Of a stretch of DNA of 64,000 nt, positions 1 to 12,100 are shown in pieces. Each line of letters begins with the position of its first letter. Positions within the stretch are counted from its first letter, which is position 1. Made by a program: the position numbers and the translations under genes. This DNA comes from Epinephelus fuscoguttatus (lineage: Eukaryota > Chordata > Actinopteri > Perciformes > Serranidae). Where the stretch lies: the NCBI RefSeq assembly GCF_011397635.1, contig NC_064758.1, positions 20,333,013 to 20,397,012 of the forward strand. The letters run 5' to 3'. Under the pieces are notes generated by a model. The model made no database searches and had not been told where the DNA came from. It was given only the letters and a program-made list of their open reading frames with translations.

Positions 1-191
1 TGTTAATGTCGCAATATTTCCAATACAATCTCAATAAACTGCAGAAAACACTGTCATTTCGCGGCTCGTCCACTCCGCGCCGTAGGGTGGCGCTGTCTCC
101 CCTCAGCTTCCTTCTTAGTTGCTCAAAAGAAAACACCGAAGAAACAGAGCTGCTTCCTGCAACTCACATGTACACAGCAGCAGATTAGAGG
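1..191 (+). promoter_or_regulatory. exosc10: exosc10 5' flank / 5'UTR
   Basis: This short stretch lies before the exosc10 start codon. It holds a GC-rich patch around 60-110 and no obvious TATA box, as expected for a housekeeping gene. The true transcription start cannot be placed from sequence alone and part of the promoter probably lies left of the window. Confidence 0.45.
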
Positions 192-3100
192 ATGGATTCT
201 TCAAAGAGTAATACTTCCACAAACAGTGGCCCTCAAGACACAAATTCAGACGACGAAGAAAAAAGCGACTTGTGTCCCGGGTTTAAAGACGCGGATGCTT
301 TCGTTAAAGTAAGTGAGCTAACCAGGCAAGACGCAGAGTTTTGAGTTGAGGCTAGCAGGCAGCCAGGGGGGAAACGTGGATGTGGTTGTTGGGTATGAGC
401 TCGAGTCACGTTATGAGTTGAAAACATGCATAGCTAAGTGTTGACACAAGCTCTGACTAGGTGTTTATCTTTATATTAAACGTAAATGGTAAGGTATAAG
501 TCGAGAGTTGAGCTTGTTTAATGCGCTAATTAGCCAAAATATATGCCTGTCTCAGAGTAAATGTCTCCTGTAGTGCTGCAAGTAAATGTCCACATGACAC
601 CAATTTATCTGTGAAAGATTTCGACAACAGTATCGACACGTACCAAAGTGCTGGTTTAAATTAGCTCTCTTGGGACTAGTTTGGGTTTGTGCCTGAGGTC
701 AGAGCTAATTAACTTAGCTAGCTACAGTGATAGCTGTTAAAGGGACAAAAGCAAGCAAATATACAACTTTGAGAAGCTGTCTGTAATTTTTAAAGATAAA
801 TAGCTCATACAGATCATTATCAAAAATATTAATGATACATTTTCTCACATGTATTTCATGTATTTTATTTTATTTAAAAGGACAACACACATTAATCAAC
901 ATTTCTGCAAATGTGACAGTGTTAGCCAACTGGCTAATTTTCAACTGCAGTCCTTTGACAAGATGTTCTGAAACCAATGAAAGGATAGAATTCACAGGAC
1001 AGCATGAAGACAGCGTTATCTACAGCAATTAGAAATTGTCAAGACACAACAAAAGCCATGCAAAGCCACAAGCACCAGCAGAGCATCAGTACAATACAAT
1101 AACACAACAACAACAAACAGCATGTTAGCACAAACAGACATGAAGACCCAACACACAGATGAGCATCACATTCACACATGCAGAGCAGCGGTAGAAAGTA
1201 AAGACAGAGAAAACATAGCAGTCATTATGTATGGCCATATGCAATAACACAAGTCATGCGACTAAGAGTTAGCCATGCTGTTAATAAAATAATTATTTCA
1301 TACATACCCATGCAGAGTTGGCTGCCTGGCAACAGGCAAAGATGTAAAGCAAGTTAGCAGCATGTGAGCTAGAAATGACAACAACCGTGTTTCTGTGAGC
1401 AATATACTGTGTTGACTAGAAATGTTCGTGTCTGATTGTCCAAAAACCAGGTTTTGAGCCTTTTTCTTGAAGGTGTTCAAACAAATTCCACTAGTTAAAT
1501 ATCAACTAAGCATGTAAACACTGCATTCATGTAAGTTCAAATATAAAACTACCAGGTCTCTCTGTATAAGAATTACTTTATTGATGTAAATTCGTTGATA
1601 TTAGACATTAAAGTAAAAAGCAATATAAATGAGGGCTGGGCGATATGGAGAAAATCAAATATAACAATATTTTTGACCAAATTCTTCAACATCAGTAGAA
1701 CAATTATATTGTAGGGTTGACTATTGGTGCATGTACAAAATGTTTACACAATTACATCTTTTTAAATATATATATCAGTGACGTGGATACAATGACTAAA
1801 CGGGTAAAATTAAATAATAGAAAAGCTAGAACAGTCTGGTAAGTTCAAAAAATTTCATCCCTTTACTGTAATGCAGCCTTTAAAAACCAGAGAAGACAAC
1901 ACTTGCAGTGCTGCGACATCCAAAATCTAAGATGATTTCTAGTATAATATTGGTAAATTGCCCAGCCTTAATATAAACATCACATTTCAGTGTTCACCTT
2001 CCATACATTTTACTTTAATTTAATAAAGTACTGACTGACAGTTTGGTCTGTCTCTCTGCAGTATGGACTGGGTGCTGTATTATCCGCCACCAAAGCATCT
2101 GCCGGCTTGCCTCAAAGTGGAGATGAATATGATTTCTATCGGAGCTTCCCGGGCTTCCAGGAGTTTTGTGAAAGTCAAGGAGATAAGCTTTTGCACTGGT
2201 GAGTTCATAGCTTGTTGTTGCTTCATCCAGGTTTTGGCTCAGTCAGACACTTTCACCAGTTTCTGCCAATGTTCACTCAGCATTTCTGTTAACTACCTTA
2301 AAGGTTTAGTATGTAGGATCTAGTGGCATCTAGTGGTGCTGTTTCAGAACTGAATTGTATTCCACGTGCCAAGCGTGAAGGAGAACACAAAAATAAGAAT
2401 GGCCCTATCTAGAGCTTTGGTTTTTCTGTTCTGGGCTACTGTAGAAACAACACAGTAGACTCAATTTCAGGTGATGGTAAATTAATAAAAACAGAATTAT
2501 TAATATTATACAGTTTCTGCCTATAGATGCCCTGAAATCCTACACACTAAACCTTTAAAGCCCATTATGCAACTAACAAATTCAGGAATGCATTTACTCT
2601 TGTAGCCGGAGCTGTGGACTTCCAGTACATTTGCAGGTCAAAGTTCACATTTGTTGAATGTAGACATGAGAATTTGGACAGCTGGTCAAGAGAAACAGAG
2701 TTGTTTTAATATGTTGCCATTGAAAATGGTGGGGGAAATTACTTCTAGTAATGTCATATCATCCCGTGTGCGTGTGCAATAGTCTACACACTGCAGCATC
2801 ACGCTTTACAATCAGTGATGGCTTCCCTCAATATTTCCTTGTTATATTTGTCAGACCAATGACATCACGTCTTGTATCAATGCTGAGAGTGAGGAGTGCT
2901 TAACTGGGAAAAAGTCTGACTGAGCCTTAGACATGCAAACAGAACAGAAGACTGGGTTTGCTGAGTAACCTACCACTTCTTGTTTCCCAATAAGACAGTT
3001 AAATTCTTTTCACTGTGTCCCTGTGTCAGCATGAGTCAGTTAATGCAGCACCACGGCTGCAGATCTCACACGAGGGACAGGAACAAGATAACGGAGGTTG

Positions 3101-6100
3101 AGGAGAGGTTTGACCTGGTTGTGGACTCAAATGATGTCATCCTCGAAAGAGTGGTACGACCTATAGCTTCGGCGTTGTACATATTTCTTCATTAAAAAGT
3201 CTTTGCAAACCAACTGAGCTCCTGTTTCTGATTTCCAGGGGATTCTTCTTGATGAAGCTGATGGGGTGAACAGGAGCCAGCAGCCTGTCATGCCTGCAGG
3301 GTTTCAGCCTCCCAAGATTGTCGTCTCCAGCTGGAATCGCACGGTTGGCTAATTAACCTCTCAGCTCTTATACTGCAGATGCCAGTTTTTTGGGACGCGT
3401 TCAAGCTTAGACATAATGTGCCAGTCCTGGCGTTCAAGCACTTAAAGCACTAGAACATTATTTTTGAACGCTTGATGAATATTCATACCGTTGCTTTACA
3501 CCTTTTGGTAAACAATGCTCTTACTGATCAGGGTCCGGGCTCTGGCAGTCGTTCTGAGACGTTCCGACTGCTCCACGCCAAGAATGTTGCGAGGCCTCAG
3601 CTGAAATTCAAGGAGAAAGTTGACAACAGCAACACACCATTTATTCCCAAGATCTTCATCAAGCCCAATGCAATAAAGCCTCTTCCATCTTGTAAGATAC
3701 TTTTCACTCCTGTGTTCTTTTTATCTTTTGTTTTCATAAACTCATTAACATTTGTAACCTGTTTGCTCTCTTGTTCTTCAATCACAGATTTTACCAACAA
3801 ACAAATCCGTAAACAGAGACCTGAGGACCTTGATGTCCCGGCCGCCCTGGCTGACTTCATTCACCAGCAGAGAACTCAGGAACATGTTGAAGACATGTAA
3901 GACTTATCCCTTATATTAACATGCTTTGTCTTTTCCTGTTTCTCATTGCCCATCTAAATTTATGATTCTGACCCATGCAGGTTTGCACATCCATACCAAT
4001 ATGAACTGGATCATCTTACAATACCAGAAAGCCTTCTGTCCAAGCCAGAACCACAGGTAAGTTATAGATATGCTATAATGTGATCCTCTTATTGTTGAGG
4101 CTTTTACTAAATCTATCATTTGTGAATTCTTTTTAGATGTACAAAGCGATGGCTGAGACCACGTGCACCTTCATTGACACGCTGGAGGGTCTGGTGGCTC
4201 TGAATGAGAAGCTGTGCAAATTATCTGAATTTGCAGTGGACCTTGAGGTAGGGGATTAGAAAAAGTTGTTGCACAGTGTCTGCCAGCCCTTAAAAAAGTC
4301 TTCAATGTTTGAAATGCAATTAAGTAAATATTAGGCCTTAGAAGTCATTAAATCGTATTTAATTTGGATTTTGAGGTCTTTATTGCCACAACTTTTTACC
4401 TTATTTATCCTTCCTTTAATTTTGTCAAAATGAGTCAAGCTCCTCTGTGTGAAAGTCCGAATTCATGATTTAGCAGATCTTTAAACCTGCAAGTGAACCT
4501 AACACTGTCTTTTTACTTCATAAGCTACTTGCAAAATGTATATAAACCTAAATCAATCTAATGATCATATTCATTCACTACATGAAACCTACCTCTGCAC
4601 AGGACTACATAGTTTATAGTTGTTGTTCTTTTTTGCACAATTAAAAATGAATAATAAAATACAGTGCAGGGAGAGGCAAACAGCCCAGAGGGCTCATTTA
4701 AAGCCTCCGCCAAAAAATAATTTCACAAAGTTATTAAGGACTCAAAAGTACAGAAAGATAAAGAAAAGACATCAAATAAAACAAATGATAAGAAACTACT
4801 AATAAGATAAGATAAGATATACTTTATTGTCCCGAAGGAACTTTGTAAGTGATGTTTTGGGCCAGTTACAGGCAGCGAAAGTAAGTGTACACGAGGTAGT
4901 TATGTTTTGCACAGTGTTCCGTATTGCACAGTATCAGGTATTGCACATGGTATAAGTGATACAAATAAATGAATAAAAGACTGGATAAAAAAGAGAGAAA
5001 AACAATTAGGAGATAGATTGAATAAAACACACAATAATAACCAGCAATAAGAGAATCTATAAAACCTAAAATCAGGGAATCAATGATACAAAGAGGTACT
5101 TCAGGACTTGGTTTTGCCCTCAAAAGGACTCTTTTTTTTCTTGTTTTATATTCCCTGTATCTTTCTCTGTGTCTCTTTCTATCTAGCATCGCAAAACATG
5201 TTTGATTGCAACAATTACAAAACAGCAGTTGAATGTTTTTAGGTATCTTTTGTAACACTTTACAGAGATACAGTTTTTTACCAGGTGGAAAAAATCATTC
5301 TTTAGTTTAGTTCCCCTAAATCTTATTGAAAATTGATCTCTACAGTTCAGAAATTTAGGAAGATGAAGATCTGATGATTTACAAGTTAAATATGAATGTA
5401 ACTGTGAATTAGCTGTAAAATACATTGTGAACTGCTCAGGAATATTCCCTTCACTTAAAATGATTTTGTAAATAAAAACACATATTTAAAAAATATTAAT
5501 GCCATAAATAGTGAGAATCTGAAGTCTCTGAAATAAAGACTGTTTACTGTAGTATTTATAAGTCTGAAGTTTGGTTTTAAATTATATTGAAAGGAACCTA
5601 AAAAGCATTAACCTTAAGTGTCTGATACTCACAGACACCCTGTCAGGGACGGACAGGGAGTGGGCACAATTATCATACAGTACAGGCCAAAAGTTTGGAC
5701 ACACCTTCTCATTCAATGCGTTTTCTTTATTTTCATGACTATTTACATTGTAGATTCTCACTGAAGGCATCAAAACTATGAATGAACACATGTGGAGTTA
5801 TGTACTTAACAAAAAAAGGTGAAATAACTGAAAACATGTTGTATATTCTAGTTTCTTCAAAATAGCCACCCTTTGCTCTGATTACTGCTTTGCACACTCT
5901 TGGCATTCTCTCCATGAGCTTCAAGAGGTAGTCACCTGAAATGGTTTCCACTTCACAGGTGTGCCTTATCAGGGTTAATTAGTGGAATTTCTTGCTTTAT
6001 CAATGGGGTTGGGACCATCAGTTGTGTCGTGCAGAAGTCAGGTTAATACACAGCCGACAGCCCTACTGGACAACTGTTAAAATTCATATTATGGCAAGAA

Positions 6101-9100
6101 CCAATCAGCTAACTAAAGAAAAACGAGTGGCCATCATTACTTTAAGAAATGAAGGTCAGACAGTCCGGAAAATTGCAAAAACTTTAAATGTGTCCCCAAG
6201 TGGAGTCGCAAAAACCATCAAGCGCTACAACGAAACTGGCACACATGAGGACCGACCCAGGAAAGGAAGACCAAGAGTCACCTCTGCTTCTGAGGATAAG
6301 TTCATCCGAGTCACCAGCCTCAGAAATGGCAAGTTAACAGCAGCTCAGATCAGAGACCAGATGAATGCCACACAGAGTTCTAGCAGCAGAGCCATCTCTA
6401 GAACAACTGTTAAGAGGAGACTGCGCGAATCAGGCCTTCATGGTCAAATAGCTGCTAGGAAACCACTGCTAAGGAGAGGCAACAAGCAGAAGAGATTTGT
6501 TTGGGCCAAGAAACACAAGGAATGGACATTAGACCAGTGGAAATCTGTGCTTTGGTCTGATGAGTCCAAATTTGAGATCTTTGGTTCCAACCGCCGTGTC
6601 TTTGTGACGCAGAAAAGGTGAAGCGGATGGATTCCACATGCCTGGTTCCCACTGTGAAGCATGGAGGAGGAGGTGTGATGGTGTGGGGGTGTTTGCTGGT
6701 GACACTGTTGGGGATTTATTCAAAATTGAAGGCACACTGAACCAGCATGGCTACCACAGCATCCTGCAGCGACATGCCATCCCATCCGCTTTGCGTTTAG
6801 TTGGACGATCATTTATTTTTCAACAGGACAATGACCCCAAACACACCTCCAGGCTGTGTAAGGGCTATTTGACCAAAAAGGAGAGTGATGGAGTGCTGCG
6901 GCAGATGACCTGGCCTCCACAGTCACCGGACCTGAACCCAATCGAGATGGTTTGGGGTGAGCTGGACCGCAGAGTGAAGGCAAAGGGGCCAACAAGTGCT
7001 AAACACCTCTGGGAACTCCTTCAAGACTGTTGGAAAACCATTTCAGGTGACTACCTCTTGAAGCTCATGGAGAGAATGCCAAGAGTGTGCAAAGCAGTAA
7101 TCAGAGCAAAGGGTGGCTATTTTGAAGAAACTAGAATATAAAACATGTTTTCAGTTATTTCACCTTTTTTTGTTAAGTACATAACTCCACATGTGTTCAT
7201 TCATAGTTTCGATGCCTTCAGTGAGAATCTACAATGTAAATAGTCATGAAAATAAAGAAAACGCATTGAATGAGAAGGTGTGTCCAAACTTTTGGCCTGT
7301 ACTGTATATGCCTATAACATGTAATGTGATCCTGTTAAACAGCCGAGCAACAGATAGTTTTATTAACACTCTGTTCTCATCGCAGCACCACTCCTACAGG
7401 AGTTTCCTCGGCCTCACCTGTCTGATGCAGATCTCCACCAGAGAGGAGGACTTCATCATCGACACCATTGAGCTCCGCAGCGAGATGTACATCCTCAACG
7501 AGGCATTCACTGACCCAGCTATTGTCAAGGTAAGAGAACTGCTCCACAAATCATTTGTTCCTGCGTCCTATTCTATGACTTTTAACTGTTTAAAGGGGAG
7601 ATGAGATTACATGTCCAGTTAGCTTTGTTTTCAAAATGAACAGCAAAAAGTTCTGCGTGGCTGTTTTTACACCTGGCAGAGCTACCTGCTGGTGGTTTTA
7701 TGATGCAGTGGACAGTTAGACCATATTGCTGCTGGTTTCCCTTTGAGTTTTACCTCCAAATAAGTGGTTTAGATAATTAAGCTGTGGGTATTTAAAGAGA
7801 ACCTGTCTGGTTGTCTGACCACTTGTTCTGCGTTATAAAGCTGTGTCTAGCTCTGTCATTGCATTCCCAAATCTGAGCAATTAAAATGGCTTTAAAAAGG
7901 CATCAAGGAAATATTCTTTTAAGCAGATGAAATTGAAGATGGCTCAGACTACCTTATGAAGTGGTTGCATCTGAACCATCTGAACCATCTAATCATCTCC
8001 TATTGAAATGAGATAGCAACCTGGAGAGGAGACTCTCCACCAGTGTAATATGTTGAGTTTAAAAAGATTTAGTCTGAAATTTCTTTGAGGTGTCTCAGAG
8101 CCCCAAAGTTTTCAAACATGTTTGACAAAGTTGGCGGGCGTCCTGCAGTGTGTGGGAGCCACCGTGACTCACACACCGTAGGATACCTGTGAAAACGTGT
8201 GTTGCGTGGGCTTGAACTGCTGAGAGATCTGCGAAAAAAAATATCCAAACAGAAAAATGTCACACGGTGCATCCTCAGCTTTTAATACTTTGGGTTCAAA
8301 TAAATTTTTTTCAAAATAAGTTGGTTCCCTTCCAAAGAGGCTTCAGCTGTGCTTTCTCTCCTGTTCTCAGGTATTTCACGGCGCTGACTCTGACATGGAC
8401 TGGCTCCAGAGAGACTTCGGCGTGTATGTTGTCAACCTTTTTGACACGCATCAGGCCAGCCGAGCTCTGAACATGGCCAGACATTCCCTTGACCACCTGC
8501 TCAGACACTTCTGTAACGTGGACTCGGACAAACGCTACCAGCTGGCTGACTGGAGGGTTCGGTATGGAGATGACAGGGCCGTTTGATGCCTCTTTTTATA
8601 GTTATTGTTTAGGTTTACCTCAGGGTTAGAGTCCTAATCTCTTTACTGGAAAAACCATTGTGAATGTCAGAATGTTTGCACTTAAAAATATATATTATTA
8701 TCTTAGACAACATGTTCCATGACTTTGCCCTTTAGCCCTTTGCCAAGTGAGATGGTGGAGTACGCCCAGGCAGACACCCACTACCTTCTTTACATCTACG
8801 ACTGTGTGAGGGCGCAGCTGTTGGACTATAACCACGGGCAGCCTGGCCTGCTGCAGAGTGTCTGGAACAGGAGCAAAGACATTTCTCTGAAGGTGAGCAC
8901 CAACCTCACTTCATACACCATTAGGATTAAATTAACACTTAAAGACCAGCTTCTATACTCCTGTTCCACTATTCTCTATCCAATAGTTGCACTTTTTTTT
9001 ATTGCTGTCATATTTTAGAATTTCCACCCCATAATTTCCTGCATTTCCTTCCACACAGAAATATGTGAAGCCTATATTCACAGAGGAGTCATATTTTGAG

Positions 9101-12100
9101 CTGCAGAGGAAGCAGAAAAGGTCTTTTAACACCCAGCAGCTCACTGCCTTCAGACTGCTGTTTGCCTGGAGGGACAAGCTGGCCAGGCAGGAAGATGAAA
9201 GCACTGGGTAGGCTGTTTGGAAATGGATGGACTCGCTGTTCTGGAAATCCGCTAGAGCTGTTTTCCTATTTATAGTTTGTGCCCAGCCAGATTTTTGCAA
9301 CCCACATTTTTTGCGACAATCTCTCTCTGCTTTTAGAATCATTCATGGTCTTTCGACATCTGTGACGACCTGTTTTAATGTACTGTTGTTTGTGTGTTTA
9401 GATACGTCCTGCCCACGCACATGATGATCAAGATTTCTGAGGAGCTGCCAAAGTAAGTTGATTAGATTTCCCACTTAAAGGGGCGGTTCACCTCCAAATA
9501 AAAAACAAACTATTTTTCATCTTACCTGTGGTGCTATTTATCAGTCTAGATTGTTTTGGTGGTAGTTGCCAAGTGTTGAAGATATCAATCATAGAGATGT
9601 CTGCCTTTTCTCTAATGTAAAAGAACTAGGTGGAACTCACCTTGTGGTGCAAAAAAAAAAAAAAGCACCAAAAATACATTTGAATAAGTCAGTAACAATG
9701 TCTTTGCAGAAATCATGACCTGGGTACTCAACATAATTCACAGACCTTTGTGTGAGCATGTTGGAACTATTTTATTTCTACCAAACTATACCCGCCAATC
9801 TAGATTGTTAAGTAGCACTACAGGTAGAGGAAAAATGTGTATTTTGGTTTAGGGTTGAACTGTCCCTTTCAATTTTGATTCATTCTCAGTGTTACTTGTT
9901 CCTCCCTTTAGTTCCTGAGAGCTTAGTGTTTTTATTCATAACCTCCAACATAGTATTTTGTCTGTACCTACTCAGAGAGCCTCAGGGCATCATTGCCTGC
10001 TGTAACCCCGTCCCCCCGCTGGTGAGACAGCAGGTCAATGAGCTCCATTTGTTAGTGCAGCAAGCCAGAGAAATGCCTCTCCTTAAGGTGAGAAACGATG
10101 GGTGGCGGCAGTGGGAATGTGTTTTGTTGGTGTAATTCGAATGTTTGTGTTGTTGAATCATTTGTCTGTGAAAGTACCTGAAACAATCAAAGATTGGAAT
10201 ATTTTCTACACTTCACACAGGCTGAGATTGCAGCTCAGAAGAACAAAGGACTCACACCCATTAAAAAGGTTGGTTAGAAACTGATTAAACTGGATGGAAT
10301 TTTTTGTTTTTGCATTCAGTAATTGCCGAAGGAACCGTGACTGTGATGAATAAAATGTAATCTTGTTTAATTTTCCAGCCAGAAGTCACGTTGTTTGGTC
10401 CTCATGATACATCCAGGGTCTCTGAGAGCGATCTCCCCCACTTCTCTCCAGATGGTAAGCTTTATATATGTGCATTATCCTGGTGATACCTGTTTCAGAG
10501 TATATCATGGTATGAAAATTAATGGTTATCATACCATGTAGATTGTCTCATATACTGCTTTCACCTGTGTGTGTGCATCTCCTTTTCTCCTTGACTGCCT
10601 GTCAGACTTGTCAACTTGTGCCACACACACATGCAGTAAGAAAATGTCCAGTAGAAGCGAGGCTGATAGCACCAATCTCCATCCTGCACCTGAAAAGAAA
10701 TTAAAATCAGCAGTCTGAAATTAACTTAAGATATCCCAAAATCTCTCTGAGAACACCATGACTCTGCACATGTACTTTTTATAACTTCCTAATGAAAAAA
10801 TGTGTGAATGTTTAAACCTTGAGAGGAAAATTCGCGATCAAAATTGTTTTCCACATTCATCTGCATTAGGGAAGGGCGAAATGGACAAAAATTAATATCT
10901 CGCTATTTTCAGGCTGATTGGCGTATTTTCTATGAAATGCGCTACATGTTTTGAGTTTCAAGTCAAAGCCACATTTGAGATGTCACAAGCACTTTTATAA
11001 AAAACAGACTGTGATTAGAATAAAATGCAAAGACAGGGATTTTTTTCCTGTTTGAAAATATACAGTTGTACAACATGTAAATGATTAATTAGGTAAAATA
11101 GATAGCAGGGCTGTACATGAACGTTTTGCACATACTGTAGCACTGGAGCTACAGAGGTTTAAAGGTTTGCAGCACAGGACACAAAACAACAACATGAGTT
11201 TAAAAGTATCAAGCAGGTCTAAATCTATTGTAGTTTGAAACAATTAAAATCTTTGTGAGGGGAGTTATAAAGTCATTTTCCATGGCCTTTCAAATGAATC
11301 TAGTGCTGGAAAATGATTTAAATCTTTTTATTTATGTAGGTTATTAATCTTATTTATGCACAGAGCATCAAATGTGACACTGGAGATGAAACGTCTGTGT
11401 TGTCGCTGCATTTTTTTAACAGATCTGTCGCCTGCATCCAGGTGCTGTCTCAATGTCACGAAATAAACTACAACGACCAAGAAGAACGGCGATGCATTAT
11501 GATCCACCTCACACACAAACTGACAGCATGGCACTGTACCTGTGCTGCGGTCATTTCATCTCACAGACTGATTTAGTGTAGCACATGCAACATATAGACC
11601 AATGCCACACTGTAGACTAACAGACAGATTAAACAGAGGAGCAGCTCTGTGTCTCTCTGTGTGTTGCTGGAGAACTTGTGAGTGAGTGAGTTTAAATAAT
11701 TATGTATTAAGTATATTACATATTACAGTGACATGCTATTTTTTGTATGTGGTTCACATATTTTTTTTATTATAATTTGGCTTTCATATTGTGTAAATCT
11801 CATTCCGTTGCAGCCCTATTAGGTGACATAATATTTACCCCATAAGGCCTCAAACAACTTTTTTTTCCAGAGCTGCCTGTCAAACAAGGGGTGCTCTTCT
11901 CAGAGGATGATCACAGAATGGATGTTGATGTACAGAAAACAAGTGGTCTTGTAGCAGCACCCAAAGTCACACTGTTTGAGGTAGATATCACATTTCACTT
12001 TCCTTTATTCAGCTGGTAGATTTAAATGCAATTGTGATATCTAATGTGAGAATTCTGCATCCTTTTTGAAGGAGCTGGTAGCAGGGACTGACCCAGAGTC

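Noticed and set aside
3472-3900. 142-aa continuous frame
   Set aside because: It is exosc10 exons 5 and 6 joined by a 96-bp intron that happens to be open. Standard splice sites and family alignment support splicing.
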